64,000 nt of DNA from Phaeoceros laevis. Taxonomy: Eukaryota; Anthocerotophyta; Anthocerotopsida; Notothyladales. This document shows, piece after piece, positions 1 to 9,972 of this stretch (position 1 is its first letter; each line of letters begins with the position of its first letter). The notes below the pieces were generated by a model. It was not told where the DNA came from and did no database searches. It saw nothing but the letters and a program-made list of their open reading frames with translations. The DNA lies in contig JBNGIQ010009460.1 in assembly GCA_049999765.1 (NCBI GenBank), positions 164,630 to 228,629 on the forward strand, written 5' to 3'. The translations under genes and the position numbers were made by a program.

Positions 1-893
1 GAACTGGGAAATGTTATCCAGGTCACTACCATCTGCAACGCAGACAGTGCGAGCAACAACCAGTCGCCTACTTTCCCACTTTTTACGAACGCAAATTAAG
101 GCATGTATGTAATCGACATTAAGCCACGGTGGCCTGCGGTTTGAACTCACAGGGAAGCACCAGCAGCAGGGACATCTGACAGAAAATTCACGACACCTGG
201 CCTGGCCTCCCCATTCCAGCCGCGAGGCAGGGCGCCTCCTCCCTCCCAGCCCGCTGGGCACCACCTCCCCCCCTGCGCGTGCTGGGCTCCATCCTGCTGC
301 TGGGCATCGCCTTCCTCCCTGTGCAAGAAGCTGTATGGCGCGCCTGCACAAGCCTGAGCCTGAGCCTGAGTTAGGTTTGAGGTAGGTTTCGAACAGCCTA
401 TTGTAACGTGTTACGCCAGTATTGACAAGCTTAAGACTTCCATCGGCTGGCTTCGAGCAGAATATACAAGTGGCTTCCGAGAAGCCTAAAGTTACAAGTA
501 GCCTTAGGCCGGTCATTAGATCACCGGCCCGGGCTACCACTTTTCCATGCAAAACTCACTTGGGAGGTGCCGATCCCCAGCTTCTCGCAAGTGACCCGGT
601 CAGCCAATGACCGCGCGCGCTCGAGAGAGCATAATTTAACGCCACGTATATAGAAACCGCCTATACGTGGTGCTTTCTCCTAAAATGTAGACACCATCAA
701 AAATAGACCCGCTAAGTTTTGCCCAGTCGTCCAAGAATCGACCTATTTTTAGTACAACCCGGTTGCAGGCGCTTGTCGCGACGTGCGACCTAGACCGGCC
801 CCGGCCAGGGTTGAGGCACATGGAAAACTAGCCTTAAAGTACTACCCTCGACCCCTATCTACAAGTCCCAGATCTAGAGCCACATCCTCTTAG
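1..893. other. Left-edge intergenic sequence, no gene seen
   Basis: No coding region or RNA gene is recognisable here. The only local structure is a short direct repeat of CCTGAG at about 351-370. Open frames are short, begin at non-ATG codons and show no family signature. Confidence 0.6.
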
Positions 894-920
894 TTGTCAC
901 TTTTAATTTGGGCATGCATT

Positions 921-1715
921 TTTTTTTCTTCAATATTACTATTTATTTCAATACTAGGCGCTGCAATTCCATCAACACCCTTTGAAGATGGATATTGTTG
1001 TGGATATTATTGTGAGGTCTATATTCAATACGAATGCATTGCCGTCATTGCAACAAGGTTACCGAAGATATTTATTTCAATCGTCTCATTTATTTCAACA
1101 TGACCTATTAGGCCGAGCTAGTACTACTTCAGTACAAGCGTTGTTTCAATCACCGTATCATTTGTTTCAACATTATTTTATAAATTCAAACTAGTACGAC
1201 TTTAGTAGGGGCATTGCTGCAATGTCCTCATGCAAGACAATTGCAATGGCTTGCTTGTTTCAGTAGTGCAAAATGAATATTTTCATATGACTATATTTTT
1301 TTCTTCAACATTACCATTTATTTCAAAACTAGGCGTAGCAATTCCATCAACAACCTTTCAAGATGGATATTGTTGAGGATATTGTTGTGAGGTCTATATT
1401 CAATACGAATGCATTACCTTCATTACAACAAGTTACCGAAGATATTTATTTCAATCGTCTCATTTATTTCAACATTACCTATTACGCCCGAGCTAGCACT
1501 ACTTCAGTACATGCTTTGTTTCAATCACCGTGTCATTTGTTTCAACATTATCTTCTAAATTCAAACGACTTTAGTAGGGGCATTTTGTTTCAATCACCGT
1601 GTCATTTGTTTCAACATTATCTTCTAAATTCAAACGAGTACGACTTTAGTAGGGGCATTGCCGCAATGTCCTCATGCAAGACAATTGCAATGGCTTGCTT
1701 GTTTCAGTAGTGCAA
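921..1715. repeat. Tandem duplication, about 375-bp unit with a nested 69-bp repeat
   Basis: Two diverged copies of a T-rich unit lie head-to-tail, with the same landmark (ACTAGGCG followed by AATTCCATCAAC) 375 bp apart at about 953 and 1328. Inside the second copy a 69-bp stretch starting near 1516 (TTGTTTCAATCACCGTGTCA) is itself repeated at about 1585. Both copies contain open frames, but these simply mirror the repeat and have no recognisable protein motif. It is probably a non-coding satellite-like or transposon-derived segment. Confidence 0.8.
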
Positions 1716-2509
1716 AAGGGTTCAATGCTTGTTTCAATGCACATCAGGCATACCAAAACGATTTGGCATACCCTATTTGAAAATACATTATAACAACACC
1801 TTATCAAATGATTGCGATATGGTATTGATACAACTCGTGTTGAAACAATGTTTCGTAGTCAACACTGTCATGGTGCACAGATTGTTTTAGTGTGATCGCA
1901 CATGGCTAGTTCAATGCGGGCATTGAAGCAGGGCCCATGCAAATCATAGTTTCAACATTGAAAATGTTTGGAGGCCGATGCAGCGTTGAAATGGAGGACC
2001 GGGAAGTTCGTGATGCAACCTGAAGAAGAAGGTGAAAGCAAGATAAAAGTGTTCAATTATGACTCCCTTCTATGGTTTTACAAAGCTAGCTTGTTGCTTT
2101 CGAGGCAAGAGGAGTCCACACCAATTGCAACTGTTTGGCAGAAATCGCTCGAGATTATTTTCAAGCTCTAATACTGCATATATAGGACCTGGTTCTCCAT
2201 GACATGGAAAAATCATGCAAGTATGGATGAAGGCGGAGAAAGCCAAAAAGTACTCCAAGCTTAAAGAATTAAGTAATTTAAACTTGCTCATGACATATTA
2301 AGGAAATAATGAAGATTATAATTTGCTTGCCATTTGGCTGGCTGATTGACCATCTTGAACATAGGGCATGGGTCTTTAGGTCAGTATTGTAACTCACATG
2401 AGAAGATCCTCATGTGCTCCAAATACATTGTTTTCCAAAAAGCTACTTTGCTAAAGCTCGTATGTAATACAACTTAGTTTCAACTAGCATTTTTCGTAGT
2501 CCCTGAGTT

Positions 2510-2690
2510 TTTCATGGTTCATAGGATTCACAACGTAGATTTTGTTTCCACCCAAGATAAAGCCCTTCCTTTTCCAAGAGTCGGTTGGCAAAGAAGAGGA
2601 CATCCTTCCAGCAGTCAACATAAAGATGTGCATTTGGATTTCAACCTAGAAATTCAATGTTACAGTACTGGCTTTCATCATCTAGTCCCG
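2510..2690 (+). repeat. Dispersed direct repeat, copy 1 (partner 6165-6330)
   Basis: About 130-150 bp beginning with GTTCATAGGATTCACAACG is closely matched by the stretch starting near 6168 in the same orientation. Shared landmarks include CACCCAAGATAA and CAAAGAAGAGGACA. The partner lies next to an F-box gene remnant on the minus strand, so this copy probably derives from the same F-box-associated locus. No gene is intact here. Confidence 0.75.
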
Positions 2691-2787
2691 TGGACTTTTC
2701 ACCTATCTACTTGTGCATGCATTAAATATGAGTAGATAGTGTAGATATGTGTAAGGTCGACATTTTATGTTGTGATGGTGTACGAAT

Positions 2788-2905
2788 CGACAAGGAGTAT
2801 GACCATGTCAAGGTTATCATGTACGAAAACGACAAGGAGTATGACCATGTCAAGGTTATCATGTACGAAATCGACACGGAGTATGACCATACATGTCAAG
2901 GTTAT
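2788..2905. repeat. 42-bp tandem repeat, about 2.8 copies
   Basis: Three successive copies of a 42-bp unit carrying GAGTATGACCATGTCAAGG are visible. The third has a 4-bp insertion (ACAT). The unit length is a multiple of three, so all frames stay open across it, which explains the open frames on both strands here. There is no sign of a real gene. Confidence 0.85.
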
Positions 2906-3014
2906 CACCACTTCAGTGCCAATCAAGCCACCACAACAATTTGCCATTGACAAGAGTATGAACTATCTACCGAATGCTCTTACACTGATGGAAAGAGAAG
3001 AGCAAGGAACAGAA

Positions 3015-3154
3015 GCTGGCATTTGGCTTGACAAGGAAGGCTTTAATGATTAGGCCCAACATGAATGTTGCCTTTGTTGACAGTGCTGGCATTTGGCTTG
3101 ACAAGGAAGGCTTTAATGATTAGGCCCAACATGAACGTTCCCTTTGTTGACAGT
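3015..3154. repeat. 70-bp perfect-type tandem duplication
   Basis: A 70-bp segment starting GCTGGCATTTGGCTTGACAA at 3015 recurs immediately at 3085, differing at only a few positions. The near identity suggests a recent duplication. It lies just upstream of the SINE-like element. Confidence 0.9.
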
Positions 3155-3260
3155 GCTAGGGCGTTGCTGGCTCGTACGTTTGACAAGATTCTAGTGGGTT
3201 TCTTTGAAGTTTCTCCTTCCAGGCCGAAGTACCGGTTCTCGAAAAGTGTACAAAAGGGAA

Positions 3261-3640
3261 CGGATCTCCACGGTGGTGTAGCTTAATTGGGAACCCTAAG
3301 TCCCGTGAGGGACACCCCGATGGTAGGGCGCGAGCCCTGCCATCAGGCCGGTGGGGGTTCGATTCCGAACCCCTGCCGCCAGGCAGCCCCTCTTGCCCAC
3401 CCCCCCTTGTGGGGCCGGCAAGTAGGGGCCACGTGGCGGGCTGCCACCCTGCCGGGCGTGTGCCCCTTGGGGCAGGAGCCCCACGCTACCGCGGCCCAAC
3501 CCGCGATGGTTTGGTGTTCGGGCGGCGTGCTGGCGACTGGCGGCACGCTTGGCGAAGATTGGTCGGGGTGGAGCTTCTTTAAGCGTGGCTCGTGAGTCCT
3601 AGCTCATGAGTTGTGCGGCTCGTGCACCGGCTCGGCGGGG
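3261..3640 (+). mobile_element. tRNA-derived SINE-like element
   Basis: A GC-rich block stands out in AT-richer sequence. It has a pol III A-box-like TAGCTTAATTGG at 3279-3290 and a canonical B box GGTTCGATTCC at 3356-3366, as in tRNA genes. The boxes are 66 bp apart, longer than in an intronless tRNA, and no acceptor or anticodon stem pairing is evident, so it is not a working tRNA. Plant SINEs have a tRNA-related head and unrelated body, which fits the roughly 250 bp of G/C-rich tail. The ends and any target-site duplication were not resolved. Confidence 0.55.
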
Positions 3641-3837
3641 TAGCGGCCCCTATTTGGCCTTAGGGGCAACAGAAAACGCCGCGTTTGCTGAAGTTGGGAG
3701 TGAAATGAAGATTCTAATACCTTGAGCATAGCGGACATGGAAAAAGGATAAACACAACAGGATATAAAGTGTAATGTGTACAAATTTATGTCTAATATGA
3801 AAAAGCGCCATGATTCACTAAAAAAAAATCAATTGGG

Positions 3838-3853
3838 AACCCTAAACCCTAGC
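3838..3853 (+). promoter_or_regulatory. Telo-box-like motif upstream of the F-box gene
   Basis: AACCCTAAACCCTAG lies about 170 bp upstream of the proposed F-box ATG. AAACCCTA (telo-box) motifs are common in plant promoters and near transcription starts. A role here is inferred only from position. Confidence 0.35.
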
Positions 3854-4019
3854 CAACTTCTTAACGTTACATCATATGTTCGGTTCACTTCAACCTCATA
3901 GCCTTTGCAATTCGTCACTCTTCGCACTCCGCTGGACTAGGATGACGTCCAGTTACTTCATGCTTCATGCGTTCCTTGGGAAATTTGAAGGATTCTGCTC
4001 TCCCGGGTCAGGCGTGGAG

Positions 4020-5363
4020 ATGGATCACGAGATCTGGCAGGCCATGCCGAATGAGCTCCTTCCCGACATTTTTCTCCGCCTTCCTTCGCGTGCATTTGTG
4101 CGCTTTCGTGCTGTTTCCAAAGGCTTTGATCGGCTTCTCACCTCTCCCGCCTTCCTCAAGAAGCACGCAAGTTTGCAACAGACACCAGCCACCGGGATGC
4201 CGGTTTGCGGCATTCATCTGTATCATTCCAGCACAAGCGAAAGCGGACGCAAGCCACCATGGCCAGAAGCCCCGAATTTCTCCTTCGAGTCCTCCAAGCA
4301 GATCCTGAAGGTGGATCTCGGCTTTCTGCCAGAAATTTACAGAGACCTCAGTGAAGTTGGAGAATTTGCAGCTGACGATGGCCTTGTGTGTGTTTGGAAG
4401 TACCGCTTCTGGCCTACAATTGGACAGAAGGCATGGAGCTTTTGCGTTTTCAATCCGGTGACGCGGCGCTTCGTGTGTCTGCCAGCACATGGCTTTTACC
4501 TTGCGGACGGGACACGGGTGACCATTCCCAGGGGGGGAGAGGCTTATCATATTTTGAAGGTTTGCATCTGCGTCATCAAGGCTGAGTATGGCTGTTCTTT
4601 TCCTTCACAGTTTCTCGTTATGGTGCTCTGCCAGCCAGCTAAAGACAACTCTCCAACTTTGGCGTCTCTCTACTCCTCAGTGAGCGGTACATGGAATTGT
4701 GGCTGGATCACTGACCACTCGGTGAAGCAAGAATACAATTTTCCTCAGTACTTGCTCTCCAGCACCAAATTCTTGGCAGCTTACTATCTGAGACTCGAAC
4801 AACTTTTTGTCAATGAGTATCGTATCAATGGCGAGGGCACAATGTTTAATCATGAGAGTGATGCGGACGAGGGGGAGGACATGTTACGCGTATTTGAGTT
4901 TGAGAATCCTTACGCCGTGTTACGCGTATTTGAGTTTGAGAATCCTTACGCCGTGTTCGGTACTCTTCTTGTGGAATACGGTCAACACCTTTACAGTGTT
5001 CATGCCGATCCGGAGGAGGACTGGGACGTGTCGGTTGTTAAGCTTAACAACCCTGCTCCAGATAGCAGCCTGGAGCCAGGGAGCTGTGATTTATGGGAAA
5101 CGGTCTCCACTGCTCCTAGCATCTACCTGGCAAAAGGGTTTCCGCACCTGAAGCGGCCGGATAAATGCTCTCTTCGTGTGAATGGCGCTCTTGTGGCAGG
5201 GGATGCCATCTACATCATCCTGGCAATGCGAAACAAGAGTGGCAGGCCCGCATCAGCCACTCGTATTCTGCAATACAATATTCTGCAAAGCACTTGGCAA
5301 GTCGAGGAGGAGCTGCGCCACATCTGCATCAGTACATACCAGCTCTTTCTGCCCCGATTCTGA
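4020..5363 (+). CDS. F-box protein
   Basis: This is a single-exon gene of 447 aa when read from the ATG at 4020. The open frame extends upstream to an ATG at 3876, but the first 48 codons look like leader sequence and the family pattern starts right after MDHEIWQ. The F-box lies at residues 7-45 (NELLPDIFLRLPSRA, then RFRAVSKGF), the SKP1-binding part of an SCF ubiquitin ligase. The remainder resembles the loosely conserved plant F-box-associated region that recruits substrate, and no kelch or LRR repeat is evident. A 36-bp in-frame tandem duplication (4884-4955) repeats LRVFEFENPYAV. The substrate is unknown. Its 3' end and downstream flank are copied in inverted form at 29.0-29.5 kb. Confidence 0.85.
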   Translation: MDHEIWQAMPNELLPDIFLRLPSRAFVRFRAVSKGFDRLLTSPAFLKKHASLQQTPATGMPVCGIHLYHSSTSESGRKPPWPEAPNFSFESSKQILKVDLGFLPEIYRDLSEVGEFAADDGLVCVWKYRFWPTIGQKAWSFCVFNPVTRRFVCLPAHGFYLADGTRVTIPRGGEAYHILKVCICVIKAEYGCSFPSQFLVMVLCQPAKDNSPTLASLYSSVSGTWNCGWITDHSVKQEYNFPQYLLSSTKFLAAYYLRLEQLFVNEYRINGEGTMFNHESDADEGEDMLRVFEFENPYAVLRVFEFENPYAVFGTLLVEYGQHLYSVHADPEEDWDVSVVKLNNPAPDSSLEPGSCDLWETVSTAPSIYLAKGFPHLKRPDKCSLRVNGALVAGDAIYIILAMRNKSGRPASATRILQYNILQSTWQVEEELRHICISTYQLFLPRF

Positions 5364-5857
5364 GGTGTTGGGAGGTTGGTATTCGTTACGTACTTCTCTT
5401 GAGTTCTGCCTGAAATGTCTGCTTTTTTCTAGGTTGCGATAAATTTTCCAGGATCTCTCCCCTCAAGCATTAATTTGTCGTATACAGCAGCACATGGAAC
5501 TGTCCAACCTCATCGCCTTGCAATTGCCGGAGCTATCCATTAGCAGAGATATATATCCTAGGCCTTGTGGAAACATGGCCAGGGTGGTTGGTACGGCATG
5601 TTTCGCATAGGAGTACATCATGATTTCTAATTGCACTTCACTCGGAATATCTGGACTTCCTCAGATTGCCTGTCTCCACGGTTGCAGGACAGTTCTCCTT
5701 TTGCCCTTTTATTAGACTGAAGCGGTGGCAGGTGTTTGACATGCTCGCTGTTGCTGGCCGTAAACATCGATATCTCGGCCTCTTGCTAGGACTCACCCTT
5801 CAGTGACTCAGTCCATACATACTTGTTCCCTGCAACAAGAGCAAATTTCCAGAGATG
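5341..5857 (+). repeat. F-box 3' end and flank, duplicated inverted at 29011-29493
   Basis: The last codons of the F-box gene, its stop and about 490 bp of downstream sequence match the reverse complement of 29011-29493. Landmarks are CCCCGATTCTGAGGTGTT, GGTTGGTATTCGTTA, TTAATTTGTCGT and TGTTTGACATGCTCG. The copies differ by scattered substitutions. This shows that a second F-box locus once existed to the right, or that this flank was moved. Confidence 0.85.
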
Positions 5858-5868
5858 TCTGTCGTAAT

Positions 5869-5965
5869 TTCCAGAGGTGTCTGTCGTTATCGGGATCGTC
5901 ATACCTGATAGTTTGGCTTGTCCATGCATGTGGCCTGCCGTTGTATATACTTACGTACAATAACA
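5869..5965 (+). repeat. Direct copy of the PPR gene 3' flank (partner 29493-29575)
   Basis: GTTATCGGGATCGTCATACC and the following 60 or so bp recur in the same orientation directly beside the 3' end of the PPR gene at 29495. Just before it, a 20-bp phrase containing AATTTCCAGAG is itself doubled (5843-5882). Confidence 0.8.
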
Positions 5966-6164
5966 TCCCACGCGCCATCTATCTCAGAAAGTTTTTGTCC
6001 CGTACTTACAAGTCAACATGGAGCACAAAGACTTGGGTTTCAAGACTCCATCTTCCTCGGGACCCATCAACTCCACACTTCTCAGGGGCTCACAAGTCCG
6101 GAAGAGGCAAGACAGCGAGGTGGATGGTGCGTGTCTACCACAAGATCAGGCAACTGCCTCCAAG

Positions 6165-6790
6165 GTTGGTTCATTCTAGGATTCATAACGCAGATTTTGT
6201 TGCCACCCAAGATAACGCCCTTCCTTGTCCAGAAGTCGGTTTGCAAAGAAGAGGACACCCTTCCCGCAGTAAAACAAGCTGTGCATATCGGTCGCCTCGA
6301 TTCAACCTTGAAACTCCGGTGGGAGGAAGTTGAGGCTCAGATTGTGCACCTTGTATGGCCACCTGTAGGTCAGGTGTCCTTGACCGAGACAAGATATCAG
6401 TGCGCACAAGCGCAGCAACAGGTATGCGGATGATGCAATCTTGCTGCTCTCCCGCTGAAAGCTTACTCCTCCGATAAAAGCAAGCACCTTAGGGCCTTGG
6501 ACACTGCCCGGAATCTGGCCTGGGAAGCAAGAGGCAATCTCAGCAGCACATGATTCAACACTGCAAGGGGCTTCCGGCTCCACACCTGAATATTCATGAG
6601 GGTCCTCACTGTCGAGCCAAAGAGCTGGACAGAATGGTCGACGCCATTGCTTCGAAAAGTAGTAACTCTGAATAAGCTGTCTCCCGGGATCGGGATTGTA
6701 ATACTGATAGACTGGGAAGCACCTGGTGAATGCAAATCCCCCTAAATGGAGTAATTGCAGTGCGGATGTGGTTTTCGCCCCAAGCACAAT
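6165..6790 (-). pseudogene. F-box gene remnant
   Basis: On the minus strand around 6463-6545 a short phrase, LLRLPLASQARFRAVSKAL, matches the second half of an F-box and is very like the intact gene at 4.0 kb (FLRLP...RFRAVSKGF). It runs into a stop shortly after, and upstream and downstream similarity lies in different frames. The plus-strand interval 6168-6330 is the second copy of the repeat at 2.5 kb. I read this as a frameshifted F-box paralogue fragment in the opposite orientation to the intact gene. Confidence 0.55.
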
Positions 6791-7136
6791 CGATCGAGTA
6801 GATTTGGTCTATAATTACGTTCTTGAATGGTGAGAAGTTGAGAATGAGAACCTGACAATGACGATGGCTCTAGCAACTCAAGGTTCAGAACTGGGAACCT
6901 GACAATGATGATGGCTCTAGCAAATCAGGTTTTCTTTTATTATCACTAGACTACTAGCTGGTAGAGTTCTCACACCACCCATGCCAAGACAACCCATGCC
7001 ATTCCGAGGAGTCGAGGACGGTTTTGGGGTTCTGACAAAGACAAACAAAGACAGAGAACTCTTGTGCAGAGACTTGACCACCTTTGACAACGGAAAACAA
7101 AGAACCCACAGTACCGAAAGTCAAGGTTCGGTAACA

Positions 7137-7935
7137 CTAGCATTCTGCCCCCACGACTTTGCTCCTGAGTTTGTAGGCCCACTCAAGTCCTGGACAGTAG
7201 TGAAGCGGAGGATTAAATCGTCCGTCGGTCATGTCAGGAGGGAGGAAGGCCCCGTTCTCCAGGAGAAACCGAACAGCACGCTTGTTTCTCTCTTTGGCTG
7301 CAAGGTGCAAAGGAGTCCCTGGACACATAGCCAACGAGCATTAGCTATAGTCACAAACAACCATGCAACCGCAGTTTGCTGATGACCTATGTAACAACTG
7401 ACACAAGTAAAATTCACATATCCATATCGAAGGACAGAACTCTCATGCAAGGTGGATGGCATTACATCCACAGCCTCCTTTGGTTCGAGCCTCAATATTG
7501 GCACCACTCTCAAGAAGCTCATCCATAACATGAAGATGTCCTCCAGCTGCAGCAAGGTGAAGCGGTGTGGTTCCGGGAGCTTTGGCTCCAAAGGCCGGCA
7601 CATTGACATCAGCCCCACTGGTCAAGAGGCGCTTGACCTGAAGAAAAAAAAACGCTTTAGACAAGATGCTAAGCAAAAAGATTTCTCCTTGTTTCAAAAT
7701 GTAAAACAAAACAAAAATAGCTCCAGTTAGGAAAGATGCCTTGCTACTGGAATTTTCAGGCCTGTTCTCGTGAGAAAGCAATGAACAGTACCTCATCCAG
7801 ATCACCCATCCGGGAGGCTACATGAAGAGGAGTCCATCCCCTGTCATCTCTGGACTCAGCTGCTCCAAAAGATTTACGTCGTGAAAGAGAACGAGTGAAC
7901 CCAACCTGCTGGGGCCTCTGTACGCCCACACTCAT
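7137..7935 (-). CDS. Phytochrome-interacting ankyrin-repeat protein (PIA1/PIA2-like)
   Basis: Three exons join in phase: 7792-7935, 7466-7637 and 7137-7318, giving 165 aa, which is the usual family length. The intron sites are GAG/GTACTG, a donor at GGAT/GTAATG, and acceptors TTCAG/GTC and CCAG/GGA. The last junction restores a Trp in GWTPLHLAAKER. The N-terminus has a basic, Ser-rich stretch (TRSLSRRKSF). Three ankyrin repeats follow (DDRGWTPLHVASRMGD, GTTPLHLAAAGGH, GWTPLHLAAKERN), then the family tail NGAFLPPDM, RFNPP, GLEWAY. Arabidopsis homologues bind phytochrome and affect light-regulated anthocyanin responses. The start is the ATG at 7935. The frame is open upstream, but that part is unlike the family. 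Confidence 0.9.
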
Positions 7936-8862
7936 CTTGCCCTTATGACGAGCTGGCGTTTGTGTAAATGAAAGCGCAGCAGTTTTGAAGCAGAAAAGAA
8001 ACTTAGTGGCCAGGAGCTTTTCTTCTTTCACAGCCCCAAGACAGCAAAGCTGAACCTTTCCACGAGAGAGGACTATGTTTGACACCTTGGCCTCGCCAGG
8101 CTCCTGCAGTGCAAGGACCTCCTTGAATCCAGAGTCAAGAGCACTTCCTACCAGTTTCCAACGTTCAATAGCCGCAAGGAATAGCCGACTTCGTGGCCGA
8201 TGCAGCTTAGTTTGAACAAGTAGGCCACAGGCACCCTTCTCGAGGAGTGGCCACAAACCCCATCAGAGTTGTCCCGGTATTGATACTAAGGCTTGATGGA
8301 GGACGGAGCACTTCCACGTCTGCAACAATCTAAGATGCAGCACACCTGGTTATTCGCAATCGTGGCGGGTCGCACCGTGACCCCATCTCGCTAATATAAA
8401 GATACAGCTTCAAGTCCTCTACCAGGAACCCAATATCCGGTGCTAACCATGCAACTGCACAGATTTTCAGAAACTCACCCAGGACAACACTCCGTCCGTA
8501 GCTCTCCACCTGTGCACACTCCTCGATCTATGGCAGAACAAAGAAACGCAAATTGTCCATGCCTGCCGTTTGTCCGCAGCATCCGGGGCCTGGAACACAC
8601 ATCGTGGTGGACGTGGTCAACAAAGAAGCGAGGAGATCATGCACCCAGGAGCACGCCACGAGACCGGCAACTTGTCCCAGCACCGTATCCTCTACCACCC
8701 ATGCGCGGGGGATTCGTGGGAAATGCAAACTGCCGCTTTTGGGGCGCAAATTGCCTCCGCCGTAAGGACCAGGATCCCAACACCCGTCTGCCGATGTGTG
8801 AAGGAGACACCTGCTACAGACCGGAAACCCTTGGCAGACGACCAATCCAAGGTCGCCTGGGA
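7936..8862. other. Intergenic, no gene seen
   Basis: This is probably the 5' flank of the ankyrin gene. It contains several overlapping open frames on both strands at 8.4-9.0 kb, with no family motif and no conserved splice structure. Confidence 0.5.
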
Positions 8863-9061
8863 GACGGTGATCGTACACCTAAGAGGTAAGACCTATTACC
8901 CAACGACGGTGATCGTACACCTAATAGGTAATACCTATCATCCAACGACGGTGATAGGTGTAGCGAAAAAACACAACTCACGAATCTTTATAGCAAAATC
9001 CCAAAACTAGTTTCACCACAACTCACGAATCTTTATAACAAAATCCCAAAACTAGTTTCAC
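8863..9061. repeat. Two adjacent short tandem arrays (42 bp and 45 bp)
   Basis: A 42-bp unit (GACGGTGATCGTACACCTAA) occurs at 8863, 8905 and in part at 8947. Immediately after, a 45-bp unit (CACAACTCACGAATCTTTAT) occurs at 8972 and 9017. A 29-bp part of the 42-bp unit, GGTAATACCTATCATCCAAC plus ACGGTGAT, recurs at 9612-9640, on the far side of the retroelement relic. Confidence 0.9.
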
Positions 9062-9208
9062 CCATCAATGGGATCCTCGGTCGGGAAATAGTGCAAGCAC
9101 AAGACTATGAGTTAGAGGGGTACATGCTCTCCTTATATAGTGTTCGCTACCCTAGTCTCAGTCCTTTTAAGTAGCTAAAGAACCGAGAAATACTTAATTT
9201 CAAAAGTT

Positions 9209-9630
9209 TTAAGACGACTTAAGTTTAGCTCTTACTAAATAACCGCTAAGTTTTTTAGAGTTTCTCCACCAAACCCTAGGTTTGGAGAGAAAGGCCAAGG
9301 ACGGATCCTTTTGCATTTCTGCAAAAAGTTTAGGGTTTTGGTTAGCCCCCAAGCGCAAGGACCGACTCCAGGGGGAGTAGTCAATCTTGAAGACCTGAGG
9401 GGCCATCTTGGTTTAGCAGTATGAAGAGCAAGAAAACTGGATCTGTCAGCATAATGAACTATCTTGAACCAGTCGTTGAGGACGACTAGTGGGTATCCTC
9501 TCGCACGGAGCCTCCGGTAAAAAAGGCCCTGTATTCGAGAAAAGTTGGCAGGGATACTCTCTCTACAAACATACCTCCCAAGTTCACTAACAATAAAAGA
9601 CCTCTTTTGATGGTAATACCTATCATCCAA
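9209..9630 (-). mobile_element. Penelope-like retroelement relic (RT C-terminal region)
   Basis: Two overlapping minus frames preserve a pattern I associate with the reverse-transcriptase C-terminal part of Penelope-like elements. The first is FYRRLRARGYP followed by V.YADRSSFL (9450-9600). The second is YSPWSRSL, LFAEMQKDP, SKPRVWWRNSKKLSGYLVRAKL (9212-9395). The order is correct for the family, but the two parts are in different frames, so the copy is frameshifted. No catalytic RT motif or GIY-YIG endonuclease is present. Flanking 29-bp direct repeats (8927-8954 and 9612-9640) would fit the pseudo-LTRs of these elements. Assignment is by pattern only. Confidence 0.5.
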
Positions 9631-9705
9631 CTACGGTGATTACCGAACGCCTTGCTCTTCATGACCGTAAACTCTCATATCGGCATATGGCTATTGGGGC
9701 TTAGC

Positions 9706-9909
9706 TTACTCTGGGAATTCAAAATTGCAAAGGATCCATTTTGCCGGAATGCAGGTCTTGAGAAGGAACTTGTCACCGCATCTTTGACCAATGTATTTGC
9801 CACGGGCAACACATGGAACCAGATCCAAATTTTTCGAGGCTCTTACTAAGATATCCGCCAACTTCTTAGTGTTCCTGAACTCATTGAAAAACTTCTCGCG
9901 ATTGGCCAT
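9706..9909 (-). mobile_element. Second Penelope-like relic fragment
   Basis: A minus-strand frame contains FRNTKKLADILVRASK, closely parallel to WRNSKKLSGYLVRAKL in the neighbouring relic, then a Cys-containing tail (PCVARGKY, RCGDKFLLKTC). In Penelope-like elements a LRDLLVRAKL-type motif is followed by a Cys-rich stretch. This appears to be the same segment from a second, more diverged copy, so partial tandem copies once lay here. It is short and without catalytic residues. Confidence 0.45.
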
Positions 9910-9972
9910 TACTTAACTTAGGTTTATTGACATAGCTAGCCATTACTTAACTTAGGTTTATTGACATAGCTA
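9905..9972. repeat. 34-bp tandem duplication
   Basis: GCCATTACTTAACTTAGGTT through CATAGCTA occurs twice back to back at 9905 and 9939 with no visible difference, so the duplication is recent. Confidence 0.9.

Noticed and set aside
3261-3370. A functional tRNA gene
   Set aside because: A and B boxes are present, but spacing is 66 bp and no acceptor, D or anticodon stem can be paired, so a SINE head is the better reading.
8440-9010. Overlapping open frames of 116-149 aa on both strands
   Set aside because: Mutually overlapping, without motifs, and running into the 42-bp tandem array.
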